A DNA stretch of 64,000 bases, from assembly GCF_907164905.1 (NCBI RefSeq), contig NZ_CAJRAF010000002.1, positions 2,170,001 to 2,234,000 on the forward strand. The letters are read 5' to 3'. The first letter of the stretch is position 1. Every line of letters starts with the position of its first letter. This stretch comes from Dyadobacter sp. CECT 9275 (GTDB taxonomy: Bacteria; Bacteroidota; Bacteroidia; Cytophagales; Spirosomataceae). Below the pieces are notes generated by a model. That model was not told the DNA's origin. It was given only the letters and a program-made list of their open reading frames with translations, and did no database searches. A program made the position numbers and the translations under genes. Positions 53,764-62,368 of the stretch are shown in pieces.

Positions 53764-55122
53764 ATGAGTGAGACACACAACCGGACAGAGGGAGATATTA
53801 ATTTATCGTCGGCCAGGAACCAGTGGTATGCTGTGATGAACGACCCTGAAACGCTTGCCTATCTGGAGGAAGACGCCGAATATTTTTTACACCAATCCCT
53901 TTCCACACCCTGCCTCGATGTGCTCGCCTCCTGCGAAGGCATTTATCTGACTGATGTCCAAGGGAAAAGATACATGGATTTCCATGGCAACAATGTCCAT
54001 CAATTGGGCTATGGACATCCTTATATCATCGAAAAAGTGAAGGAGCAAATGGATATCCTTCCTTTTTCACCGAGAAGATATACCAACTTACCGGCTATCA
54101 AACTGGCAAAAAAATTATCAGATTTGCTCCCTGGCGACCTTAAAAGAGTACTTTTCGCTCCGGGAGGTACCTCCTCTATCAGTATGGCCCTTAAGCTGGC
54201 CAGGATCGTGACCGGAAAACATAAAATCGTTTCCTTATGGGATTCATTTCACGGCGCTTCCCTGGATGCCATTTCTGCCGGAGGTGAGCTGGACTTCCGA
54301 AAAGATATAGGACCCTTAATGCCGGGAGTAGAGCGTATACCACCGCCTATGACCTACCGCGGTCCTTTTACAGCCTCAGGAAACGGAGATCTGGCCTATG
54401 CGGATTACCTTGAATATGTGATTGAAAAAGAAGGTGATATAGGCGCGTTTGTGATCGAAACCATTCGGAACACCGACGTGCAGATACCTTCACAAGCCTA
54501 TTGGACGCGTGTCAGAGAGATCTGTAACCAACATAAAGTGCTGCTGATACTGGATGAAATCCCGATAGCCTTTGGCAGAACAGGAAAGATGTTCGCATTT
54601 GAGCATTATGGTATTGAACCGGATATTATTTGTCTGGGCAAAGGACTGGGCGGAGGTGTCATGCCCATGGCGGCAATAGTGGCCCGCGAAAGTTATAATG
54701 TGACAGGGAGTGTATCGCTGGGGCATTTCACACACGAAAAAAGTCCGCTGGGCAGTGTAGCCGCGCTGGCTATGCTGGAATATATTGAAGAGCAGGATAT
54801 TCTTGCCAAAGTGGTTGACGACGGAAAATTCATGCAGCAGGAACTTGAGGGTTTAAAGGCAAGATTTCCGATCATCGGAGACATCCGGGGCCTTGGGTTA
54901 CTCTGGGGAATTGAGCTGGTGAAGGATCCTTTTACCAAGGAAAAGGCCATCAGGGAAGCGGAAATTGTGATGTATGAATGCCTGAAAAACGGCATGAGTT
55001 TTAAAGTATCGCAGGGAAATGTGCTGCAGCTTTCTCCCCCATTGATCATCACGAGGGAAGAATTAAAACAGGCTCTTCAAATTGTTGAGCAAGCACTGAC
55101 AGTCGCCATTGCGGCCCATTAA
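53764..55122 (+). CDS. pbfA: (R)-1-hydroxy-2-aminoethylphosphonate ammonia-lyase-like PLP enzyme
   Basis: A 452-residue class III PLP enzyme. The N-terminal signature FLHQSLSTPCLDVLASCEGI and KRYMDFHGNNVHQLGYGHPY matches the PbfA family as I remember it, as do FSPRRYTNLPAIKLAKKL and LWDSFHGASLDAISAGGE. The PLP Lys is residue 293 in LGKGLGGG; the PLP Asp is in LDEIPIAFGRTG. PbfA enzymes convert (R)-1-hydroxy-2-aminoethylphosphonate to phosphonoacetaldehyde plus ammonia, which the HAD gene product could split. Function is assigned by family resemblance and context. Confidence 0.82.
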   Translation: MSETHNRTEGDINLSSARNQWYAVMNDPETLAYLEEDAEYFLHQSLSTPCLDVLASCEGIYLTDVQGKRYMDFHGNNVHQLGYGHPYIIEKVKEQMDILPFSPRRYTNLPAIKLAKKLSDLLPGDLKRVLFAPGGTSSISMALKLARIVTGKHKIVSLWDSFHGASLDAISAGGELDFRKDIGPLMPGVERIPPPMTYRGPFTASGNGDLAYADYLEYVIEKEGDIGAFVIETIRNTDVQIPSQAYWTRVREICNQHKVLLILDEIPIAFGRTGKMFAFEHYGIEPDIICLGKGLGGGVMPMAAIVARESYNVTGSVSLGHFTHEKSPLGSVAALAMLEYIEEQDILAKVVDDGKFMQQELEGLKARFPIIGDIRGLGLLWGIELVKDPFTKEKAIREAEIVMYECLKNGMSFKVSQGNVLQLSPPLIITREELKQALQIVEQALTVAIAAH

Positions 55123-55200
55123 TTTGTTATCAGGAAGAAGTTTCTGAATGCTCAGCCCATAAGCAGCCCTTCCATTCAACTGCGAAAACAGACTTAAAAT

Positions 55201-56508
55201 ATGATACTGCGTATCCGAGAAGCATTGTCCCGCTCCAATTCACTATTCATTCTATGGGCTGTTGTGGCATCTTTTGGTTCCTATTTTTGTATGTATGCAT
55301 TTCGGAAGCCATTTAGTGCGGGGCTGTATCAGGGCTTGGAAATATGGGGTGTAAGCTACAAGGCCGTTCTGATCATTTCCCAGGTTGCCGGTTACACCAT
55401 TTCCAAATTCACCGGCATAAAGGTTATTTCGGAGCTTAATCCGAAGGACAGGATCAAACTGATCATCGGCCTCATACTGATTGCCGAGGCTGCCCTTTTC
55501 CTTTTTGGTATCGTACCGCATCCTTACAACTTCGTTTTCTTATTTGTGAATGGCCTGCCTTTGGGAATGGTGTACGGCGTGGTGTTCAGCTTTCTTGAGG
55601 GAAGGCGGCTCACCGAGATGATCGCCATGGGACTGAGCATAAGTGTAGTAGTTGCCTCCGGCATTTTAAAAACAACTTATATCGAGCTTCATCTTTTGCT
55701 GCCAGGCATTTCGGAATTCTGGATGCCCTTTTTTATGGGCGCTTTGTTCCTGCCGCTTTTCCTGTTTTTTGTATGGATGCTCGCGCTCATTCCTGCGCCG
55801 AGCCAGGACGATATAGCGCATCGTACCGAACGCCTGCCCATGACCGCACAAGACAAAAGAAATGTAATGTTTCAGTTTGGCTTCCCCATCCTTTGCTTAG
55901 TAGTATGCTATGCGATCCTGGTGGTGATCCGGGATTTCAGGGATAATTTTATGATTGAGATTTGGAATGAGATTGATGCCAACTGGTCGAGCAGCGTGTT
56001 GTCACAGACAGAGATGATATCCGGAATTGTTGTTTTGGTAGTAATCGGGAGTATTGCTTTTGTCAAAAGCAATCTCATCGGATTCAGGCTCACCAACCTG
56101 ATCCTGCTGGGCGGGATGCTACTAAGCGGACTGGCGACCTACTTATTTCAGCAGGAAATCATTACCGGATTTTACTGGATGCTGCTCATCGGCGTGGGCT
56201 TTTTCCTTTCCTACACGGCCATCCAAACAGTGATATTTGAACGGATGATCGCACTTTTCCGCATGAAAGCTAACGCAGGCTTTTTTGTTTATATCTGCGA
56301 GAGTATAGGGTACATGGGAAGTGCAGGCCTTTTACTTTACAAGGAATTTTTCATGAAAGATCTGAGCTGGTCTAACGTGCTGATGCAGTTCTCATATCTT
56401 CAGGCCATAACAGGCCTTGTACTGCTGGTTCTTGCCAATTTATACCTGGAGTTCTATCACAATTCCGCTGCCCGGCAGAAAAAGAAATGGCCGCTCCCCA
56501 GTTTATAA
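55201..56508 (+). CDS. DUF5690 major-facilitator transporter, candidate phosphonate importer
   Basis: A 435-residue polytopic membrane protein with about 11-12 helices. The N-terminus WAVVASFGSYFCMYAFRKPF has the YxxRKPF feature seen in organophosphate/phosphate antiporters (GlpT/UhpT type); later helices include AVLIISQVAGYTISKFTGIK and GLPLGMVYGVVFSFLEGRR. It closes the phosphonate cluster, 78 bases after pbfA, and is followed by a terminator. Family and transporter role are supported; the substrate is inferred from context. Confidence 0.85.
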   Translation: MILRIREALSRSNSLFILWAVVASFGSYFCMYAFRKPFSAGLYQGLEIWGVSYKAVLIISQVAGYTISKFTGIKVISELNPKDRIKLIIGLILIAEAALFLFGIVPHPYNFVFLFVNGLPLGMVYGVVFSFLEGRRLTEMIAMGLSISVVVASGILKTTYIELHLLLPGISEFWMPFFMGALFLPLFLFFVWMLALIPAPSQDDIAHRTERLPMTAQDKRNVMFQFGFPILCLVVCYAILVVIRDFRDNFMIEIWNEIDANWSSSVLSQTEMISGIVVLVVIGSIAFVKSNLIGFRLTNLILLGGMLLSGLATYLFQQEIITGFYWMLLIGVGFFLSYTAIQTVIFERMIALFRMKANAGFFVYICESIGYMGSAGLLLYKEFFMKDLSWSNVLMQFSYLQAITGLVLLVLANLYLEFYHNSAARQKKKWPLPSL

Positions 56509-56540
56509 AAAGAGGAGAAGCAAGCCGCCTCTCCTCTTTA
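56509..56540 (+). terminator. Terminator after the phosphonate cluster
   Basis: AAAGAGGAGA (56509-56518) pairs with TCTCCTCTTT (56530-56539), 11-nt loop, right after the DUF5690 gene stop. It may also serve the convergent small gene. Confidence 0.8.
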
Positions 56541-56565
56541 TCCCTAACTTAACCTTCCTAATTCA

Positions 56566-56802
56566 TTATTTTGAGTTTTTCTCAAACTTCAATTCTACAA
56601 TCGCAGCTTTCTGAGCGGGTGAATAAGTTTTAAGTTCTGTAGCCTGTTTCGTTTTTTCAGGAGCAGGGCTCTCTACAACGGGTATCGAAACCGGAAGCAG
56701 ATTTTTTGCATCAGTCACTTTATTTCCCTCTGCAAATGATGTAAAGACGATAGTTGTACTTAGTGCAGCTACTGCTATAATGGATTTAATTGAATTTTTC
56801 AT
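56566..56802 (-). CDS. Small secreted protein of Bacteroidota type
   Basis: A 78-residue protein from ATG 56802 (or 56808). It has a Sec signal (MKNSIKSIIAVAALSTTIVF then TSFAEG) and a short charged mature part. The pattern of a short signal-bearing protein with a Lys-rich tail recurs in this phylum, but the function is unknown. A TACTTTTG box on the minus strand at 56854-56847 fits a -7 element about 45 bases upstream. Confidence 0.65.
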   Translation of the reverse strand: MKNSIKSIIAVAALSTTIVFTSFAEGNKVTDAKNLLPVSIPVVESPAPEKTKQATELKTYSPAQKAAIVELKFEKNSK

Positions 56803-56862
56803 AGTCATTTCATTTTTTGTGTCTTGTCTTTGTCTTAATGACAATACAAAAGTAACCTCCAT

Positions 56863-57198
56863 TCTCGCTTTATTTATAGAATATGTTTCAAACGGATTCT
56901 AAATATGTCGAATGGCAAATAGAGTTGATGAATTTATTTGATCTCATTTTCAACCACTTAATCAAAACTAATACTCCAAAACGCCCTTAAATAGTCCAAA
57001 TTTCAAGTATTTTAAAAGTACAATAAACATGTTTTGTCAAACCCCATTTTCACCTAATATCAGCAATGAAAAACCAAGAAAAACGAATTTTTCCAATCCG
57101 AGACCAAATGACTGATTCCATGTGTGTTATATATAAATTTAACAACTTTTTATTGTAGCTTTTAATAAAAGGGCAACACAGAATGTTCTTGACTAAAA
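56863..57198. other. AT-rich intergenic region, no gene seen
   Basis: A gap of 336 bases between two minus-strand genes. Apart from the upstream part of the small secreted protein's promoter I see no gene, RNA or repeat. Confidence 0.45.
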
Positions 57199-57825
57199 TT
57201 ACCCGTCTGACAGAATTTTATTCACAAAATCAATCTCATCTTCATTCACCTGATGACCGAAATTCGGATACAGCCGCACCTTCACATCGGCTCCCATCTT
57301 CCTGAACACCTCTCCGCTTTCAACTACCCTTTCCTTGGGAATATGAAAATCGGTATCACTGCAACCCAGGAAAACCGGAGTCTCGCCGAAAGAGCCCTGA
57401 TAATCCCTGGCGGTTCCATCCGGACCGATCAGCCCGCCGCTCAATCCAAAAATACCCCCGAAAACATCAGCATTCCGCGCTGCGAATTCCAATGACAAAC
57501 AAGCTCCCTGCGAAAAGCCCAGCAGGTATATATCCTTTTTATTAAACCCGTATTCGGTTTGCAGCTGAGCAACCAGCTCTCCAATTACGCCAAGTGCCGA
57601 TGAAAGTCCGGGCTCATTCTGCTCCATCGGCGCAAGGAAGGAATAGGGATACCACGACCCTCCCGTTGCCTGTGGAGCAACATAAGCCATTTTCTCCGCT
57701 TTGAAATGATCCGAAAGAGACAAAATGCTCTGCGCACTCGCTCCTCTTCCGTGGATCATGATCATCACTTTATCCGCTTCATCCAGCGGAAACCCTTTGG
57801 TTACAACATTATTTGCGTTATGCAT
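57199..57825 (-). CDS. Carboxylesterase/phospholipase-type hydrolase (MhqD-like)
   Basis: A 208-residue alpha/beta hydrolase from ATG 57825. The nucleophile elbow is GFSQGACLSL, the acid is in CSDTDFHIP, and the His in PNFGHQV; the oxyanion segment is IHGRGASA. It pairs with the dioxygenase upstream as in the mhq genes of Bacillus, which deal with quinones. An ATG at 57882 overlaps the dioxygenase stop by one base (TAATG) and would add 19 residues; the 57825 start fits homologous N-termini better. Confidence 0.88.
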   Translation of the reverse strand: MHNANNVVTKGFPLDEADKVMIMIHGRGASAQSILSLSDHFKAEKMAYVAPQATGGSWYPYSFLAPMEQNEPGLSSALGVIGELVAQLQTEYGFNKKDIYLLGFSQGACLSLEFAARNADVFGGIFGLSGGLIGPDGTARDYQGSFGETPVFLGCSDTDFHIPKERVVESGEVFRKMGADVKVRLYPNFGHQVNEDEIDFVNKILSDG

Positions 57826-57849
57826 ATCATCCTGATCTAAGATTAAACC

Positions 57850-57874
57850 GGGGAGTGAACCACTGCCACTCCCC
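57850..57874 (-). other. Intercistronic hairpin between dioxygenase and hydrolase
   Basis: GGGGAGTG (57850-57857) and CACTCCCC (57867-57874) are exact complements with a 9-nt loop, lying between the dioxygenase stop and the hydrolase ATG at 57825. It could tune the expression of the second gene or stabilise the mRNA end. Confidence 0.65.
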
Positions 57875-57881
57875 ACTTCCA

Positions 57882-58826
57882 TTATTTTGCTATTGCGACA
57901 ATCGGTGGCAGGCCTGCTTCAATTTTTTCTCTTCTTGGCTCGTACCATTCAGGCAATTTCAGGGCACTTCCCAGTTCCGTCACTTTTTCATCCACTGCAA
58001 AGCCAGGAGGATTCGTCGCGATCTCAAATAATATTCCGCCTGGTTCGCGGTAATAAATACTGTGAAAATAATTCCGGTCCAAAACTTCCGTCGGATTAAA
58101 CCCTGCACCGAAGAGATTCTCCCTTATTTCAAGTTGTGTTTCATCCGTTTCAGTGGCAAATGCTATATGGTGTACCGAACCCGCTCCCTGCAAAGCCCTG
58201 ACATCTTTGGGAGATCTTAAAACATCTACATACGAACCGGGTCCGCCATTGGGTGCTTCAAATCTGAACAGATCAGTCTCCTCCGCGATCAGTTTATGCT
58301 GCATGACGTCTGTAAGCAGAGAAACAGTCCTGTCTACATTAAATTCATTCAGGGTTGCTGTGTAAAAGCCACGAACGGAATACTCTGCCGGAATTTTTCC
58401 GTTATCCCAGCCCGGCCTTTTATCAATACCGTTAGCAACGAGCTCTACACCCATACCGTCAAAATCCTCAAACCGCAGATAACTTTCATTAAATCGCTGA
58501 TAAGGACCTGCAAAGGGTACTCCAAAGTGAGTCAGCCTGTCCATCCAGTAACTCAAAGAAGCAGTAGGGATAGAAAACGCGGTATAGGTTAGCTGCCCGC
58601 CACCCTTACGTCCACGCTGAAGACCTGCATAAGGAAAAAAGGTAAGGATAGAACCAGGAGAACCTGTTTCATCGCCATAATATAAATGGTATACATCAGG
58701 AGCATCAAAATTGATCGTCTTTTTAACCATCCTCAGCCCTAAAACTCCTACGTAAAAATCTACATTGCGCTGTGCGTCACTTGCCAGTGCGGTGATATGG
58801 TGCAAGCCATTTATGAGCGTTTTCAT
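57882..58826 (-). CDS. VOC-superfamily ring-cleaving dioxygenase (MhqA/MhqO-like)
   Basis: A 314-residue protein with two glyoxalase/vicinal-oxygen-chelate repeats. Metal ligands are probably His in NGLHHITAL and in GSVHHIAF plus Glu in GGILFEIAT; repeat 1 includes FYVGVLGLRMVKKTINFD and YHLYYGDETGSPGSILTFFP. Such proteins open hydroquinone-type rings and protect from electrophiles. It is cotranscribed with the esterase-like gene. A palindrome at 58859-58872 upstream is a candidate MarR-type operator. Confidence 0.9.
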   Translation of the reverse strand: MKTLINGLHHITALASDAQRNVDFYVGVLGLRMVKKTINFDAPDVYHLYYGDETGSPGSILTFFPYAGLQRGRKGGGQLTYTAFSIPTASLSYWMDRLTHFGVPFAGPYQRFNESYLRFEDFDGMGVELVANGIDKRPGWDNGKIPAEYSVRGFYTATLNEFNVDRTVSLLTDVMQHKLIAEETDLFRFEAPNGGPGSYVDVLRSPKDVRALQGAGSVHHIAFATETDETQLEIRENLFGAGFNPTEVLDRNYFHSIYYREPGGILFEIATNPPGFAVDEKVTELGSALKLPEWYEPRREKIEAGLPPIVAIAK

Positions 58827-58858
58827 GTTATTTGAATTTATATGTTGTTACATTTAAT

Positions 58859-58872
58859 GTATATACATGTAT
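58859..58872. promoter_or_regulatory. Palindromic candidate operator of the mhq-like operon
   Basis: TGTATATACA (58859-58868) overlaps ATACATGTAT (58863-58872), two 10-bp palindromes 33 bases upstream of the dioxygenase ATG. MarR-type regulators of quinone genes bind such AT-rich palindromes; no regulator gene is adjacent. Confidence 0.45.
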
Positions 58873-59076
58873 TTATTACAATAAGTTCACAGAACGGAAT
58901 TTTATTTAAAAATTTTGACCGAACCGGAAAATCGGGTAACTGCGAATCAGAATAAATGTAGCCGATCCCGTTTAATTAACCGACTTACAGGAAATGAATA
59001 TCAAGGTAATAAGGAGAATTGGCCGCCGTGTACCTTTAGCCATCAAATCATGTACACTACATCAAAATCGTATCCT

Positions 59077-60186
59077 ATGAGCTCCCGTCGCGATTTTATT
59101 CAAAAATTATCATTTGGTTTTGGACTGACAGCAATTTCTGATCTGACGTTCCGCCCGGACAATCCACCTGCCTTCCGTCCGGCAGACAAGCAGCTACGCG
59201 TCGCCCTGATGGGCCTGGGAGGGTACGCCAACATTGTAGCCAAGGCTATGCAGGATTGTAAAATGGCAACCATTGCCGGCATCGTATCGGGAACGCCCTC
59301 GAAAATAGAAACCTGGAAGCAGAAATATAATATTCCGGATAAGAATATCTACAATTATGAAACGGTAGGTGAACTCAAGAACAATCCCGACATTGACCTC
59401 GTTTATATTACCACACCCAATTCGTTGCATCACAAGCACGTGCTACAGATTGCAGCAGCGGGCAAAAATGTGCTATGTGAAAAACCCGTGGCCGACAACG
59501 CCAAACAGGCAAGAGAAATGATTGCCGCCTGCAAAAAAGCGAATGTCAGGTTTTACATTGGCTACCGTTTACATTTTGAACCCCATACCAAAGAAGTGAT
59601 CCGGATGCGGGAGGCCGGGGAATTCGGTAAAATTATGCACGTCAACAATTATATGGGCTTCAAAATTGGCGACCCTACACAATGGCGGTTAAAAAAAGCG
59701 CTTGCCGGAGGTGGTGCGCTTATGGACGTTGGCGTTTATTCTCTTAACGGTGCGCGCTACGCTACCGGCGAAGAGCCTGTTTGGGTAACCGCTCAGGAAA
59801 CAAAAACAGATCCTGTGAAATTTGCTGAAGTAGACGAAACCATTCTTTTTCAGCTTGGCTTTCCAAGCGGCGCCATTGCCAACTGCGGATGTACCTATAA
59901 TTTCAACAATACGGAGCGCCTTTATATCAATGGCGACAAGGGTTTTGCCGAGCTGAGCCCTGCGTTTGGTTATGGCCCCATTAAAGGGCGCACACATCTT
60001 GGACCGCTGAACCAGCCTGTTGTTATGCATCAGACACTTCAGATGGACGGCATTGCTGATATTATCCTCAACAACAAGCCCGATCCACACGTCACAGGCG
60101 AAGAAGGATTAAAGGATATGATTGTAATTGATGCGATTTATGAGTCGATCAGGAAGGGAGGAGCAAAAATATTTATCAATAAATAA
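59077..60186 (+). CDS. Tat-exported Gfo/Idh/MocA oxidoreductase
   Basis: A 369-residue protein from ATG 59077, which starts MSSRRDFIQKLSFGFGL, a twin-arginine signal (SRRDF). The Rossmann motif is VALMGLGGYANIV, the family hallmark EKP is in LCEKPVA, and the C-terminal half is the GFO_IDH_MocA_C fold (YIGYRLHFEPHTKEV, GGGALMDVGVYSLNG). It resembles periplasmic glucose-fructose oxidoreductase-type enzymes with tightly bound NADP. A further start at 59050 is possible. Substrate unknown. Confidence 0.92.
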   Translation: MSSRRDFIQKLSFGFGLTAISDLTFRPDNPPAFRPADKQLRVALMGLGGYANIVAKAMQDCKMATIAGIVSGTPSKIETWKQKYNIPDKNIYNYETVGELKNNPDIDLVYITTPNSLHHKHVLQIAAAGKNVLCEKPVADNAKQAREMIAACKKANVRFYIGYRLHFEPHTKEVIRMREAGEFGKIMHVNNYMGFKIGDPTQWRLKKALAGGGALMDVGVYSLNGARYATGEEPVWVTAQETKTDPVKFAEVDETILFQLGFPSGAIANCGCTYNFNNTERLYINGDKGFAELSPAFGYGPIKGRTHLGPLNQPVVMHQTLQMDGIADIILNNKPDPHVTGEEGLKDMIVIDAIYESIRKGGAKIFINK

Positions 60187-60278
60187 CTAATGTTTTTGAC
60201 GCCATTGTAGTACTTCTTTGATATTTATTTTTTTTATCCGAACTTAACAGCTACTTTTCATCAAACTTCAAACAGGAC

Positions 60279-61256
60279 ATGAAAAAGCTTTTATCCGCTA
60301 TCATAGTAGTACTTATTTTTGGTACCGGGTGTACTCAAAAAGAAACAGAACCCGAAAAAACATCGCCGGTGGATAATACCTTCCGTGTAATCGGCTATAT
60401 TCACACCACCGACAATGTTGCAACCGCCCTGAATGCTATTGATCTCTCCAAACTTACCCACATTAACATTGCCTTCATTAACCCCGACGCACAGGGTACC
60501 CTCACGGGGACGGCAAATCTGAAAGCAGCTGCTGACCTGCTGCACAGCAAGGGCATAAAGGTAATGGCATCCATAGGCGGAGGAAACGCTCCTTCTTACT
60601 ATTCCTCCTTTCTGACGGGGGAAAAACAACAAAAATTCATTGATGAACTGGTCAAGCTGGCCGTAGACAATAACCTGGATGGTATTGATGTTGACCTGGA
60701 GGGAAATCTTATCGATGCCAACTACGAAAGCTTTGTTACCGCTCTGGCAACTGCACTCAGAGCACAAAACAAACTTGTTACAGCCGCCATTGCTACGGTT
60801 TATGCGCAAAACCTGACGGATAAAGCACTTTCCCAGTTTGACTTTGTAAATTTAATGTCCTACGACAAAACCGGCCCCTGGAAACCCTCTGAGCCAGGAC
60901 AGCATGCGCCATTTGAAATGGCACAAACAGATCTGGAATACTGGACCGGTACACGCGGCCTGGCAAAGGAAAAAATTACCCTGGGTGTACCATTTTATGG
61001 ATACGGCTTTGGAGCAGGCGCACCTGAAAGTATGAGTTTTAAGGATCTTGTTGCGTTTTACCCAGGAGCGGCCAATATAGATATGGTCAATATTGCTGGC
61101 GGAAGCTTTTATTACAACGGTATCCCAACCATTAAAAAGAAAACGGCATTGGCAGTGGAGAAAGCGGGCGGGATTATGATCTGGCAGATCCTTCAGGATG
61201 CCCCTGTACCCTATTCTCTTTTGAATACCATTGATGCTGAGATCAAAGCGCAGTGA
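60279..61256 (+). CDS. GH18 family lipoprotein (chitinase-like)
   Basis: A 325-residue lipoprotein (lipobox IFGTGC). The GH18 barrel is intact: beta-3 motif KVMASIGGG and the catalytic DxxDxDxE as DGIDVDLEG, with the Tyr region VNLMSYDKTGPW. It ends at a normal length. Members hydrolyse chitin or N-acetylglucosamine-containing glycans. It stands alone and ends with a strong terminator at 61333-61366. Confidence 0.92.
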   Translation: MKKLLSAIIVVLIFGTGCTQKETEPEKTSPVDNTFRVIGYIHTTDNVATALNAIDLSKLTHINIAFINPDAQGTLTGTANLKAAADLLHSKGIKVMASIGGGNAPSYYSSFLTGEKQQKFIDELVKLAVDNNLDGIDVDLEGNLIDANYESFVTALATALRAQNKLVTAAIATVYAQNLTDKALSQFDFVNLMSYDKTGPWKPSEPGQHAPFEMAQTDLEYWTGTRGLAKEKITLGVPFYGYGFGAGAPESMSFKDLVAFYPGAANIDMVNIAGGSFYYNGIPTIKKKTALAVEKAGGIMIWQILQDAPVPYSLLNTIDAEIKAQ

Positions 61257-61332
61257 AATAAGCTGTAGTTACACCTGAATTCGCTTCTGATAATCCCGAA
61301 ATTTAACTGGGGAATCCCTCATTATGCAACAT

Positions 61333-61366
61333 GGCAACCGGAGAGATCAATCCGGTTGCCGTTTTT
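61333..61366 (+). terminator. Terminator of the GH18 gene
   Basis: GGCAACCGG (61333-61341) pairs with CCGGTTGCC (61352-61360), followed by GTTTTT. Confidence 0.9.
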
Positions 61367-61468
61367 AATTTTTAAGTATGTTTTTCACAATCGCCACTTT
61401 GTACTGAAAACCGGAATAACTATCCGCCCTGCTTATCAATGACATTCATGCATTTCAAAACCCGGATT

Positions 61469-62368
61469 ATGAAAATGATTGCGCTACCGGCGCTGTCTCT
61501 TCTGCCCACCTTAGCTTTATCTCAGATAATGGATACCCGATCAATTGTTGCCCCAGGTGCCCAGGTTGAAAAACTTGGGGATGGTTTTAGCTTTACCGAA
61601 GGCCCCGTCGCTGATCAGACAGGCAATGTATTTTTTACAGATCAACCCAATAACAAAATCATTCGATGGGATGCCGTTACGGGGAAATTCTCTGTTTTCT
61701 CTGATGCCGCCGGACGGTCTAACGGCATGTATTTTGACAAAAAAGGGAACCTGATAACCTGTGCTGACGAAAATAACCAGATATGGTCCTTTGATAAAAA
61801 CGGAAAAGCGACGGTACTTGTGAAAGATTATGACGGGAAACTTCTCAACGGTCCTAACGACCTCTGGATTGCACCCAATGGTGGCATGTACCTGACCGAC
61901 CCACTCTACAAAAGAGATTACTGGAAGCGAGATCCGGCTATGCAACAGGATGGTGAACATGTTTATTACCTGAGCCCCGACCATCAAAAACTTACCCGGG
62001 TGGATGACCAGCTGAAAAAACCCAATGGCATTATTGGTACTGCTGACGGCAAAAAGTTGTTCGTAGCAGACATTGGCGCTGGCAAAACCTATGTTTACGA
62101 TATTAACAAAGACGGCACGCTGGCCAATAAAAAACTCTTTGTTGAAAAAGGCTCAGACGGAATGACGCTAGACGCGCAGGGGAACCTCTACATCACCGGA
62201 GACGGCGTTACGGTTTTTGACAAAACTGGTGAAAAAATCGCTCATTTTCCTGTACACAAGGGCTGGACAGCCAATCTCTGTTTTGCAGGTAAAAACCGGG
62301 ATATACTTTTCATCACTGCCGAAAAAGCGGTATATGGTCTCAAAATGAAAGTAAAGGGTTTAAAATAA
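61469..62368 (+). CDS. SMP-30/gluconolactonase-family protein, exported
   Basis: A 299-residue protein from ATG 61469, which starts directly with the signal MKMIALPALSLLPTLALSQ; an ATG 30 bases upstream is also possible. The six-bladed propeller repeats show EGPVADQTGNVFFTDQPNNK, NGPNDLWIAPNGGMYLTDPL and KPNGIIGTADGKKLFVADIG, which carry the metal-binding Glu, Asn and Asp of the SMP-30 family. It likely hydrolyses sugar lactones in the periplasm. It stands alone. Confidence 0.9.
   Translation: MKMIALPALSLLPTLALSQIMDTRSIVAPGAQVEKLGDGFSFTEGPVADQTGNVFFTDQPNNKIIRWDAVTGKFSVFSDAAGRSNGMYFDKKGNLITCADENNQIWSFDKNGKATVLVKDYDGKLLNGPNDLWIAPNGGMYLTDPLYKRDYWKRDPAMQQDGEHVYYLSPDHQKLTRVDDQLKKPNGIIGTADGKKLFVADIGAGKTYVYDINKDGTLANKKLFVEKGSDGMTLDAQGNLYITGDGVTVFDKTGEKIAHFPVHKGWTANLCFAGKNRDILFITAEKAVYGLKMKVKGLK

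Noticed and set aside
50603..55122. Calling either PLP gene phnW (2-aminoethylphosphonate transaminase)
   Set aside because: PhnW is a class V aminotransferase; both genes here are class III.
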